This document shows, in pieces, positions 14,527 to 21,295 of a stretch of 21,295 nt of DNA. The first letter of the stretch is position 1, and every line of letters starts with the position of its first letter. Source of the DNA: an uncultured Bacilli bacterium. GTDB taxonomy: Bacteria > Bacillota_I > Bacilli_A > RF39 > UBA660. A program made the translations under genes and the position numbers. Below the pieces are notes generated by a model. The model saw only the letters and a list, made by a program, of their open reading frames with translations. It was not told the origin of the DNA and made no database searches. The stretch is taken from positions 1-21,295 of the forward strand of contig CANQFX010000014.1 in assembly GCA_947600015.1 (NCBI GenBank). Reading direction: 5' to 3'.

Positions 14527-15765
14527 ATGAAGAAAGTAGCAGTAATTGGTGGAGGAGCCTCTGGACTGATTGCGGCAATTTATGCCAAAAATAAAACCAA
14601 TCAAGTAGTGATTTTAGAAAGAAATTCTACTTGTGGTAAAAAATTGTTAATGACAGGAAATGGGAAATGTAATTATTGGAATGAAGATCAAAATATAGAA
14701 CACTATCACAGTGAAGAAGATAATTTATTAACAAAAATAATTACAGAAGAAAACAAACAAGAAATTCTTCATTTTTTTGCTTCCCTTGGGATTGTTCCAA
14801 AAATTAAAAATGGTTATTATTATCCATTTTCTAATCAAGCAAGTACCATCAAAAATGTACTTGTCAAGGAAGTAGAAAAAAGGAAAATAGAGATAAAAAC
14901 CAATTTTCTTGTGACAAAAATAAAAAAAGAAAACAATCAGTTTTTCCTTTTTTCTTCTGAAGGGACACTAGTCTTTGATCAAGTAATTGTCGCAACTGGT
15001 TCTTATGCTTGCCCTAAAACAGGCTCTACGGGCATGGGTTATTCGTTTGCGAAAAGTTTTCATCATACGATAATTTCTCCACTTCCTTCTTTAGTAAAAT
15101 TAATTGCTGAAAAGAAGGTTAACGATTGGCAAAAGATTCGTACCGATGTAATTTTAACATTAGAAGAAGAAGGAAGAAAAATAAAAGAAGAAAAAGGAGA
15201 GGTACAATTAACGGCAGATGGAATTAGTGGGATTTGTACATTTAATTTAAGTTATTATATTAAAAAAGGGTTGCAACAGGGAAAAAAAGAAGTAGTAAAA
15301 ATGAATTTTTTTCCCTTTTTAAAAGAACAAAATATATCTTATGAGGAATGGTTTCAAAAACAAAGTAAATTAGTAAAAAATAGAACAATAGAGGAATTAC
15401 TAGATGCTATTTTACATCCTAAATTGGTTCAAGTACTTTTAAAAGAAAGTGGAATTAAATCTAATCAATTATGGGAAAATTTACAAAAAAAAGAACAAGA
15501 TAAATTCATTGAAACCATTACTGCTTTTTCTTTAAATATAGTGGATACTTACTCTTATGAAGAGGCTCAGGCTTGTAGTGGAGGCATTCCTCTTTCCGAA
15601 ATTGTGTTAGAGACGATGGAATCAAAAAAACAAAAGAATTTATATTTTGTTGGAGAACTATTAGATGTCGTAGGAGACTGTGGTGGTTATAATTTATCTT
15701 TTGCTTGGATTAGTGGTATGCTTGCGGGAAAAAGTTGTAAAGGAGAAGAATATGATTCGCATTAG
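14527..15765 (+). CDS. NAD(P)/FAD-dependent oxidoreductase, HI0933/BaiN family
   Basis: A 412-residue flavoprotein. The N-terminal dinucleotide fold is clear: VAVIGGGASGLIAA (4-17) with the acidic end of the second strand at E31. The family motif GKKLLMTGNGKCN (37-49) follows, and the C-terminal FAD-contacting block GDCGGYNLSFAWISG ends the protein. HI0933-type enzymes are cytoplasmic FAD proteins; the BaiN member acts on bile-acid intermediates, but most are of unknown substrate, so no specific reaction is assigned. Length is normal. The start is ATG behind AAGGTGATG. Its last 14 bases overlap the next flavoprotein gene, so the two are translationally coupled and probably work in the same process. 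Confidence 0.88.
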   Translation: MKKVAVIGGGASGLIAAIYAKNKTNQVVILERNSTCGKKLLMTGNGKCNYWNEDQNIEHYHSEEDNLLTKIITEENKQEILHFFASLGIVPKIKNGYYYPFSNQASTIKNVLVKEVEKRKIEIKTNFLVTKIKKENNQFFLFSSEGTLVFDQVIVATGSYACPKTGSTGMGYSFAKSFHHTIISPLPSLVKLIAEKKVNDWQKIRTDVILTLEEEGRKIKEEKGEVQLTADGISGICTFNLSYYIKKGLQQGKKEVVKMNFFPFLKEQNISYEEWFQKQSKLVKNRTIEELLDAILHPKLVQVLLKESGIKSNQLWENLQKKEQDKFIETITAFSLNIVDTYSYEEAQACSGGIPLSEIVLETMESKKQKNLYFVGELLDVVGDCGGYNLSFAWISGMLAGKSCKGEEYDSH

Positions 15766-17344
15766 ACAATTAAAAATTAAACTACCAAAACAAGTGGATT
15801 TATTAGATGAGATAGCAAAAAAACTTCATATTTCTAAACATGATATTCTTTCATTTTCGATTGTGAAACAGTCATTGGATGCACGAGAAAAGAAAAAATT
15901 ATATGATGTTTATGAAGTGGATGTAGAAGTAAAAAAAGAAAAAATGGTATTAAAGAAAAATCAGGGAAAAGATATTTTCCTTGCGCCACAAGAAGCTTAT
16001 CAATGGGTAACACCAGGAAAAGAAAAACTAAAAACGCGACCAATTATTGTTGGCAGTGGACCAGCAGGACTTTTTTGTGCCTATCTTTTAGCGGAACAAG
16101 GTTATTGTCCAATTATGATAGAACGTGGAGAAAAGATAGAAGATCGTATTAAGACAGTGGAAGCGTTTTGGACTTCCGGAAAATTAAATGAAAATTCGAA
16201 TGTTCAATTTGGTGAAGGGGGAGCGGGAACGTTTTCTGATGGCAAGTTAAATACGTTAGTCAAAGATAAAATGTTTCGAGGAAAGAAAGTATTTGAAATT
16301 TTTGTAGAACATGGTGCTCCAGAAGAGATTATGTATGTAAAATATCCCCATATTGGTACGGATTTATTGCGAGAAGTAGTAAAAAATATACGTAATAAAA
16401 TTTTATCTATGGGTGGAGAGATTTATTACCATACGGTATTAACAGATGTAGAAATCAAAAATGAAAAACTGGTAGCGATTGAAGTCAATCATAAAATGAA
16501 AATTCCCTGTAATCAATTAGTATTAGCTATTGGTCATAGTGCTCGTGATACTTTTCAAATGTTATATGAAAGAGGACTTGCAATGCATCCTAAGGCTTTT
16601 GCTGTAGGGGTGCGAGTAGAACATCCTCAAAGTTGGATTGATGAAGCTCAATATGGAAAAGTAGATTTTCTTTTACCCAAGGCAAATTATAAACTTGCTT
16701 ATCAAACCAAAAAAGAAAATCGTGGGGTTTATTCTTTTTGTATGTGCCCTGGCGGTTATGTGATTAATGCTTCTTCCGAAGAGAAACGATTAGTTATTAA
16801 TGGTATGAGTAATTATCGAAGAGATAGTGGGAATGCGAATAGTGCTATTGTCGTTTCGGTTGGACCCAAAGATTTTGGAAATCAAGTGATGTCTGGAGTG
16901 GAGTTTCAAAGAAAATTAGAGGAACTTGCTTATCAACAAGGAAAAGGGAAGATTCCTATCCAACGATATCAAGATTTTGTAGAAAATAAGAAAACAACAG
17001 CATTCGGAATGATTCATCCTAAAATGAAAGGAGAATATGTTTTTAGCAATTTAAATGAAGTATTACCATCTTTTGTAAGTGATGCCATAAAAGAAGCCTT
17101 TCCTGTCTTTGGCAAGAAAATTAAAAATTTTGATTTTTCGGATGTTTTATTATCAGGGGTAGAAAGTAGAACCTCTTCTCCTATTCAAATGAAAAGAAAT
17201 GAATGTAGCGAATCCAATATTTTGGGAATCTATCCTTGTGGTGAAGGTGCAGGTTATGCGGGTGGAATTACTACTTCTGCTATGGATGGCATAAAAGTAG
17301 CGGAGCAAATTGTGATGAAATATCAACCATTGATTAAAATGTAA
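15752..17344 (+). CDS. FAD-dependent dehydrogenase, COG2509 family
   Basis: A 530-residue protein. ATG at 15752 behind AAAGGAGAAG is the start; the reading frame is open further upstream to 15680, but that region lies inside the previous gene and gives a non-family N-terminus. An N-terminal domain of about 90 residues (MIRIRQLKIKLPKQVDLLDE opening) precedes the dinucleotide fold IIVGSGPAGLFCA (98-110) with an E at 124, then the family block FGEGGAGTFSDGKLN (153-167). The C-terminus has the usual second nucleotide/FAD contact YPCGEGAGYAGGIT. Members are widespread in Firmicutes and are of unknown electron acceptor and substrate. It overlaps the HI0933-type gene by 14 bases, implying one operon. 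A strong terminator spans its stop. Confidence 0.88.
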   Translation: MIRIRQLKIKLPKQVDLLDEIAKKLHISKHDILSFSIVKQSLDAREKKKLYDVYEVDVEVKKEKMVLKKNQGKDIFLAPQEAYQWVTPGKEKLKTRPIIVGSGPAGLFCAYLLAEQGYCPIMIERGEKIEDRIKTVEAFWTSGKLNENSNVQFGEGGAGTFSDGKLNTLVKDKMFRGKKVFEIFVEHGAPEEIMYVKYPHIGTDLLREVVKNIRNKILSMGGEIYYHTVLTDVEIKNEKLVAIEVNHKMKIPCNQLVLAIGHSARDTFQMLYERGLAMHPKAFAVGVRVEHPQSWIDEAQYGKVDFLLPKANYKLAYQTKKENRGVYSFCMCPGGYVINASSEEKRLVINGMSNYRRDSGNANSAIVVSVGPKDFGNQVMSGVEFQRKLEELAYQQGKGKIPIQRYQDFVENKKTTAFGMIHPKMKGEYVFSNLNEVLPSFVSDAIKEAFPVFGKKIKNFDFSDVLLSGVESRTSSPIQMKRNECSESNILGIYPCGEGAGYAGGITTSAMDGIKVAEQIVMKYQPLIKM

Positions 17345-17361
17345 ATTCGTTTACATTTTTT
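17336..17361 (+). terminator. Intrinsic terminator of the flavoprotein operon (TTCG tetraloop)
   Basis: AAAATGTAAA (17336-17345) pairs with TTTACATTTT (17350-17359) around a stable TTCG loop, then T residues. The sequence closely resembles the rbfA terminator at 1727-1750. Confidence 0.88.
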
Positions 17362-17393
17362 CTTTTTTTCTTTACAAAATATAAATAAGCGAT

Positions 17394-17415
17394 TGTAAAT
17401 ACTTTACATTTTTTT
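17394..17415 (+). terminator. Second terminator-like hairpin upstream of the dockerin gene
   Basis: TGTAAA (17394-17399) pairs with TTTACA (17403-17408) around a 3-nt TAC loop, followed by seven T residues. Together with 17336-17361 it makes a tandem terminator pair in front of the dockerin promoter. Confidence 0.6.
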
Positions 17416-17426
17416 GGATAAAATGC

Positions 17427-17455
17427 TTGAAAGAAAAAGGGATCTATATTATAAG
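17427..17455 (+). promoter_or_regulatory. Sigma-A promoter for the dockerin gene
   Basis: TTGAAA (17427-17432) and TATAAG (17450-17455) each match consensus in five of six positions and have a 17-nt spacer. An AGGAGG ribosome binding site lies at 17462-17467. Confidence 0.72.
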
Positions 17456-17474
17456 TAAAATAGGAGGAAACGAT

Positions 17475-18914
17475 ATGAAAAAAGATAAAAGGAATTTTAT
17501 TGTTTATGATGATTTAATTGAAGAGGAACAACATGCAAAGAAAAAAGCAAAAAAGAAAAAGAAAAACAATGACAATATGAAAAAAATTCTTGTGATCGTG
17601 GTTGTTATCGTTGTTGCCGTCGTGGGATTTGTTGTGTTGCAAAGTAAAGTGTTTAAAAATACAGGTATTACTTCTAAACTATTTCATGCGGGAGGAATTG
17701 CTTATGGCGATATCAATCAAGATGGTGAGATCAAAGCAGATGATGCGCTTCTTGTATTGAATCATATTACAGGGACGAAGCAATTGACGGAAGAACAACA
17801 AAGACTCGCTGATGTTGATGGAAATAAAAAAATTGATCAATTAGATGCACAATTAATATTAAAGAAGACAGTAAAATCCATTGATGAATTTCCAATTGAA
17901 GGAAAAAAGTACGGTTATGAAGCAGGAGATGTCAATCAAGATGGTAAAATTACAAGTGCAGATACTTTGTTGATTGAACAATATATTACAGCGAAAAAAA
18001 CATTAACTGGTTATCAAAGTGTATTGGCTGATGTATCGGGGGATGGTAATGTAACGCTTTTAGATGCCGAATTAACGAGTTATTATATTGTAGGGAAAAT
18101 AAAAGAATTTCCTATTATCGATATCAAAGTAAAATATTATACTTTAGGTGATGTGAATGAAGATGGCACAATTTCTGCCGAAGATTCTCTACTGATTTCT
18201 AAAGCAATTACGGGAAATAAAAAATTAACAGAGATTCAAAAATTGGCTGCGGATGTCAATCAAGATGGAAAAATTAATGCGGAAGATGCTAACATGGTAC
18301 TACAAATTACAACAGGTTTGGTTCCCGCTCCAGAAATTAAGGAAGAAGATGAGGTAGTGGATAATTCCACTTCTGAAAATTCTTCTACTACTCCAAATCA
18401 AGGTAGTACAACACCAAATACTAGTACCCCTAATACTAGTACTCCTAGTACTCCAAAACCTTCTACACCAAGCAACCCAACAACCTCATCGACTCCAAAT
18501 GCTTCAGAAAAGTTGATTTATGGAGATGTCGATGGAAATGGAAAGGTCGAATCAGCAGATGCTTTATTAGTAGAAAAACATATTGCGAAAACAACTACTT
18601 TGACAGCTACGCAAATCAAAAAAGCCGATGTTAATGGTGATAATATCATTGATGCATTAGATGCAGAATTAATTTTAAAATATGTTACAGGACGCATTTC
18701 AGTTTTAAGTCCAGGGACGAAGTATTATACTATTGGCGATATTAATGAAAATGGAACAATTGATGCTAGTGATGTATTATTATTGGAACGATATATTGTT
18801 AATTTAGTGAAATTTGATGAAGTACAAAAAAGAGCAGCCGATATCAATCAAGATGGAAAAATTGATTCTTCTGATACTTTACTTTTATTAAGAAAAGTAA
18901 ATAAAACGGGTTAA
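17475..18914 (+). CDS. Membrane-anchored protein with five tandem dockerin type I domains
   Basis: A 479-residue protein starting at ATG 17475, eight bases after AGGAGG; the in-frame TTG at 17427 is inside the promoter and rejected. The N-terminus is very basic (AKKKAKKKKK at 21-30), followed by one membrane helix at about 37-55. Outside the membrane are five dockerins, each with two Ca-binding loops of form D.(N/D/S).(D/N)G...(..)D: about 79-133, 152-208, 226-282, 351-406 and 422-476. All ten loops keep aspartate at positions 1 and 12. A Thr/Ser/Pro-rich linker (about 297-345) separates three from two. Dockerins bind cohesins in cellulosome-type assemblies. No catalytic, cohesin or sortase domain is seen, so this is predicted to be a surface docking platform. 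Confidence 0.88.
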   Translation: MKKDKRNFIVYDDLIEEEQHAKKKAKKKKKNNDNMKKILVIVVVIVVAVVGFVVLQSKVFKNTGITSKLFHAGGIAYGDINQDGEIKADDALLVLNHITGTKQLTEEQQRLADVDGNKKIDQLDAQLILKKTVKSIDEFPIEGKKYGYEAGDVNQDGKITSADTLLIEQYITAKKTLTGYQSVLADVSGDGNVTLLDAELTSYYIVGKIKEFPIIDIKVKYYTLGDVNEDGTISAEDSLLISKAITGNKKLTEIQKLAADVNQDGKINAEDANMVLQITTGLVPAPEIKEEDEVVDNSTSENSSTTPNQGSTTPNTSTPNTSTPSTPKPSTPSNPTTSSTPNASEKLIYGDVDGNGKVESADALLVEKHIAKTTTLTATQIKKADVNGDNIIDALDAELILKYVTGRISVLSPGTKYYTIGDINENGTIDASDVLLLERYIVNLVKFDEVQKRAADINQDGKIDSSDTLLLLRKVNKTG

Positions 18915-18920
18915 TATAAG

Positions 18921-18948
18921 AAACTGCAGGTGAACGCAGTTTTCTTTT
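18921..18948 (+). terminator. Intrinsic terminator of the dockerin gene
   Basis: AAACTGC (18921-18927) pairs with GCAGTTT (18936-18942) around an 8-nt loop, followed by a T-rich run broken by one C. Confidence 0.72.
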
Positions 18949-18954
18949 CTCTTG

Positions 18955-18983
18955 TTGGAAATTTTTATCAAGTATGATAAAAT
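18955..18983 (+). promoter_or_regulatory. Promoter for the MYG1-family gene
   Basis: TTGGAA (18955-18960) and TAAAAT (18978-18983) have a 17-nt spacer, with TG at 18975-18976 giving an extended -10. Confidence 0.55.
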
Positions 18984-19028
18984 AATTGCTTAGAGAGGGA
19001 GTATAAAATCTAGAGAGGGGAAAATGAT

Positions 19029-19937
19029 GTGATAAAAATAGTTGATGATATTACTCAGGCCAATTGTATTACTCACAGTGGAACGATGCATGCCGATGAA
19101 GTGTTTGCTACTGCTTTTTTAGCATTATATTTAAAGGATATAAAAGTATTTCGAACACCAGAAGTAAAAGTAGAAGAGGTTCCAGAGGGTGCATATCTTT
19201 ATGATATTGGTGGTCAAAAATTTGATCATCATCAAGCAGATGCATTATTACGAGAAAATGGGATTAAGTATTCTTCTTTTGGTTTATTATGGAAAGAATT
19301 GGGACGAGAATATTTAAAAGAGATACCCGAAGAGGAAAGAGAAGATGTTTTTGTAGGAATTGATAAAGAGCTCATTGAGGGAATTGATGCTATAGATAAT
19401 GGGAATTTTCCCAATATTACAGCAAACTATAAAGTGAAAACGATTAGTGATGCGATTAAATGGTTTAATCCAGCATATGCTAGTAAAACGGATGAGAAAG
19501 AACAGTTTTTAAAAGCAGTAGAAGTTGCCCAAATGATTTTTTTACAGGTGCAAAATCAAATGATAGGGAAACAAAAAGCAAAAAAGAAAGTGTTAGAAGC
19601 GTTAACAAATGTACAAAATCATATTTTAATATTAGAAGAGTATATGCCATATGAGGAAGTTGTTTTATCTGATGCCAAAGGAAAAGAAATTTATTTTGTA
19701 ATCTTTCCTTCGAACCGAGGTGGATATGCGATAAAAACGATACCAAAATCTGTAGAAGATAAGACGGCAAGAATCGATTTTCCCAAAGAATGGGGTGGAT
19801 TTGTTGGTAAGGAACTCGAAGAAAAAACCAAAATTAAAGGAAGTCTTTTTTGCCATAGTAATTTGTTTTTATTTACCTGTGCTACTAAGGAAGTTGCGAT
19901 TACAGTCGCAAATAAAGTAATTGCAGAAAAAAACTAG
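19029..19937 (+). CDS. MYG1 family metal-dependent hydrolase (UPF0160)
   Basis: A 302-residue protein of the usual MYG1 length. The diagnostic N-terminal block is THSGTMHADEVFATA (15-29, with H16, H21 and D23). It is followed by YDIGGQKFDHHQAD (58-71, D59 and D66-H67-H68), which is the DHH-like metal-binding core, and GIDAIDNG (118-125) as the third acidic cluster. Human and yeast MYG1 are 3'-5' RNA exonucleases; bacterial members have the same residues and are presumed to be cytoplasmic phosphoesterases or exonucleases. GTG at 19029 is the start: GAGGGG lies eight bases upstream and both nearby ATGs (19024, 19027) are out of frame. It has its own promoter and no clear terminator. Confidence 0.88.
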   Translation: MIKIVDDITQANCITHSGTMHADEVFATAFLALYLKDIKVFRTPEVKVEEVPEGAYLYDIGGQKFDHHQADALLRENGIKYSSFGLLWKELGREYLKEIPEEEREDVFVGIDKELIEGIDAIDNGNFPNITANYKVKTISDAIKWFNPAYASKTDEKEQFLKAVEVAQMIFLQVQNQMIGKQKAKKKVLEALTNVQNHILILEEYMPYEEVVLSDAKGKEIYFVIFPSNRGGYAIKTIPKSVEDKTARIDFPKEWGGFVGKELEEKTKIKGSLFCHSNLFLFTCATKEVAITVANKVIAEKN

Positions 19938-19957
19938 AATGAGTTTTAAAAAAAGAA

Positions 19958-19986
19958 TTGACGAAATAAATGCTACGAATTAAGAT
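19958..19986 (+). promoter_or_regulatory. Probable promoter for the small membrane protein-yceD-rpmF operon
   Basis: TTGACG (19958-19963) is 17 nt from TAAGAT (19981-19986). The -35 is strong and the -10 is weak (four of six). A GAAGAGGTG ribosome binding site follows. Confidence 0.48.
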
Positions 19987-20004
19987 TATAGAAGAGGTGT
20001 AGTT

Positions 20005-20580
20005 ATGTATTATAATAGGAAAAAAGAATTAATTAAAAGTGGGATCATTATTACCATCATTTTACTTATTGCTCTATTTTCTACTTATCATATTTATTAT
20101 AAATTTAAAGGAGAAAGAAATGTAGATTATGATTCTGAGTCTCTTGATGTTATGTTTCATGAGAAAAATGGAGATAAAATTACCCTAACTAGATTTACTC
20201 CTGTGACAGATTCTGTTGGATTGGCATCTACTGCTTATACGTTGACCATTACGAATAAACTAGATCAGGATGTAAATTATAAAATTAGATTAGTAGATGA
20301 TCAAACTCAAATGATAGAAGATAATTGTAGTGATAGAATGATTGATAAAAAATTATTAAAAGTTGCAGTTAAGAAAAATGATTTAGAAAATGAAATCTAT
20401 ATATTAAATGATTTAAAAGATAATAATTTAGTAATCGATACTTTAAAAGGATTAGAGAAAGCAGATTATGTGATTCGTGTTTGGATTAGTAGTGAGGCTC
20501 CATTTTTAAATACGACTAATATGCATTATCATGGAATTATTCAAGTGTTAGAAAATGATGTTAGTTTAGCTGTAAGATAA
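20005..20580 (+). CDS. Small membrane-anchored protein with Ig-like extracellular domain, unknown function
   Basis: A 191-residue protein that I do not recognise. A basic N-terminus (NRKKELIK) precedes one membrane helix at about 13-32 (GIIITIILLIALFSTYHIYY). The remaining 155 residues are predicted to be extracellular. A central stretch (AYTLTITNKLDQDVNYKIRLVDD, about 77-99) has the strand pattern of an Ig-like or TasA-like beta-sandwich, and a lone cysteine sits at 107. Topology and size resemble the protein at 3233-3730. The start is ATG behind GAAGAGGTG. It is followed after 10 nt by the DUF177 gene, whose ribosome binding site abuts its stop, so it is probably cotranscribed with the L32 operon, an unexpected neighbour for a surface protein. 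Confidence 0.62.
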   Translation: MYYNRKKELIKSGIIITIILLIALFSTYHIYYKFKGERNVDYDSESLDVMFHEKNGDKITLTRFTPVTDSVGLASTAYTLTITNKLDQDVNYKIRLVDDQTQMIEDNCSDRMIDKKLLKVAVKKNDLENEIYILNDLKDNNLVIDTLKGLEKADYVIRVWISSEAPFLNTTNMHYHGIIQVLENDVSLAVR

Positions 20581-20590
20581 AGGAGAAAAT

Positions 20591-21070
20591 ATGGATATAG
20601 ATTTAAGTTTATTACATAGTAAAACAGTAGAAGAAATTGATATTACAAATTCTTATTCTATTCCAAAAGAGTATTTTGAAAATACAGAAATTAAGGAATT
20701 GAATCATATTCAGGTAAAAGGAAAAATCTCTATTCGAGTAGGAGAAGATTTGGTTGAAAGAGAATATGTGGATTGTACGATCATTGGAAATATGGTATTA
20801 GAAGATTCTATTTCTTTAGAATTCGTAGAATATCCATTTTCTATAGAATATCATGATTTTTTAGAACAAAATTGTAAAAAAACGGAAAATATACTTGATA
20901 TATTTCAATTTTTATGGGAAAATATAGTACTAGAGATCCCCTTACAGTTTACTAAGGTACAAGATCTCAGTAAATTTCATGGGGATGGATGGAGATTAGT
21001 CCGCGAGGATGAAGTAAAAAATCAGAATAATCCGTTCAATGATTTATTAAAAGATTTTAAAGAGGAGTGA
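20591..21070 (+). CDS. yceD: DUF177 family protein (YceD)
   Basis: A 159-residue cytoplasmic protein of the DUF177/YceD family. The conserved pieces are all present: VKGKISIRVGEDLVEREYVD (43-62), the central CTIIGNMVLEDSISLEFVEY, the segment ENIVLEIPLQ (110-119), and the C-terminal end with NNPFNDLLKDF. Unlike many members, the usual cysteine cluster is not obvious. DUF177 genes sit directly upstream of rpmF in most bacteria and plants, and YceD has been linked to 23S rRNA and L32 homeostasis. Here the neighbour is indeed rpmF, four bases downstream. The start is ATG behind AAAGGAG. Its TGA stop follows the rpmF ribosome binding site, so translation of the two is likely coupled. Confidence 0.88.
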   Translation: MDIDLSLLHSKTVEEIDITNSYSIPKEYFENTEIKELNHIQVKGKISIRVGEDLVEREYVDCTIIGNMVLEDSISLEFVEYPFSIEYHDFLEQNCKKTENILDIFQFLWENIVLEIPLQFTKVQDLSKFHGDGWRLVREDEVKNQNNPFNDLLKDFKEE

Positions 21071-21074
21071 TAAA

Positions 21075-21281
21075 ATGATGAAATTAGACATTCAAATGTT
21101 TGCCGTTCCTTTTCGTAAAGTTTCTAAAACAAGAAAAAGAATGAGAAGAAGTCATAACGCGATGGATATTCCTGGCATGACAAAATGTCCAAATTGTGGT
21201 GAAATGATTAAACCACATCGTGTATGTAAACATTGTGGAACCTACAAAGGAAAAACAGTAGTTGCCAAAGAAGAAAATTAA
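21075..21281 (+). CDS. rpmF: 50S ribosomal protein L32 with a nine-residue N-terminal extension resembling the Prp-cleaved leader of L27
   Basis: A 68-residue ribosomal protein of the large subunit. The body AVPFRKVSKTRKRMRRSH (10-27) and the zinc ribbon C-P-N-C ... C-K-H-C (39-56) are standard for L32. Most bacterial L32 proteins begin M-A-V-P; here the ATG at 21075 gives MMKLDIQMF before AVPFRK. AGGAG (21063-21067) is at the right distance from 21075 and none precedes the internal ATG at 21096, so the extension is translated. It matches, in length and pattern, the L27 leader MLKLNLQFF that Prp protease removes in Staphylococcus aureus and other Firmicutes. After cleavage between F and A the protein would start exactly like ordinary L32. 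It directly follows yceD. Confidence 0.93.
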   Translation: MMKLDIQMFAVPFRKVSKTRKRMRRSHNAMDIPGMTKCPNCGEMIKPHRVCKHCGTYKGKTVVAKEEN

Positions 21282-21295
21282 TTGAATCTATAAGA

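Noticed and set aside
15680..15751. Longer N-terminus for the COG2509 protein
   Set aside because: The extension overlaps the HI0933-type gene and is an out-of-frame shadow; ATG 15752 behind AAAGGAGAAG matches the family start.
17427..17474. TTG start at 17427 for the dockerin protein
   Set aside because: This segment is the -35 and leader region; AGGAGG at 17462-17467 points to ATG 17475.
21096..21098. Internal ATG (MFAVPFRK) as the real start of L32
   Set aside because: No ribosome binding site precedes it, and AGGAG is correctly placed for 21075; the upstream residues also fit the L27-type leader in length and pattern.
1..21295. UGA recoded as tryptophan (Mollicute code)
   Set aside because: Trp codons in conserved positions are TGG, and genes at 3848 and 20591 end at TGA with tightly coupled downstream starts.

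Overview
The window is AT-rich (roughly 70 % or more A+T by eye). All recognisable genes lie on the + strand, with strong AGGAGG-type ribosome binding sites, TTGACA/TATAAT promoters and many hairpin-plus-T-tract terminators. TGA is used as a stop (4112-4114 and 21068-21070) and Trp is TGG, so this is not a UGA-recoding Mollicute. The gene set (rbfA, DUF1292, SpoVD-type PBP, mraY, ftsW, HI0933/COG2509 flavoproteins, MYG1, DUF177-rpmF) and the dockerin protein suggest a low-GC Firmicute, probably a Bacilli/Erysipelotrichia/RF39-like gut lineage. The lineage is an inference from gene content, not something the sequence proves. No tRNA, rRNA, CRISPR array, prophage or insertion sequence was seen, and no gene-free stretch exceeds 300 bases.

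Layout. Positions 1-203 hold the C-terminal end of a gene that resembles the Rpn/PD-(D/E)XK transposase-like family. Then come a helix-turn-helix/metallophosphoesterase fusion (292-1329) and rbfA (1381-1728). A two-gene operon of membrane-anchored extracellular proteins follows (1823-3730), then a DUF1292 gene coupled to an unrecognised 828-residue coiled-coil protein (3848-6605).

Positions 6688-13463 are a scattered piece of the division and cell-wall (dcw) cluster: class B PBP, mraY and ftsW. The slots between them hold two unrecognised coiled-coil/membrane proteins, and murD is not in its usual place between mraY and ftsW. Next are a DUF3419-like methyltransferase (13539-14495), two overlapping flavoproteins (14527-17344), a membrane-anchored protein with five dockerin domains (17475-18914), a MYG1-family hydrolase (19029-19937), and a run of small membrane protein, DUF177 and rpmF (20005-21281).

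The two most interesting points are these. First, ribosomal protein L32 carries a nine-residue N-terminal extension (MMKLDIQMF before AVPFRK). It aligns residue for residue with the extension on Firmicute L27 that the Prp protease removes, which suggests L32 is also a Prp substrate here. Second, five complete dockerins sit on one membrane-anchored polypeptide with no catalytic domain, the reverse of the usual cellulosome arrangement. The unknown coiled-coil proteins inserted among PBP, mraY and ftsW are candidates for lineage-specific division or envelope factors.
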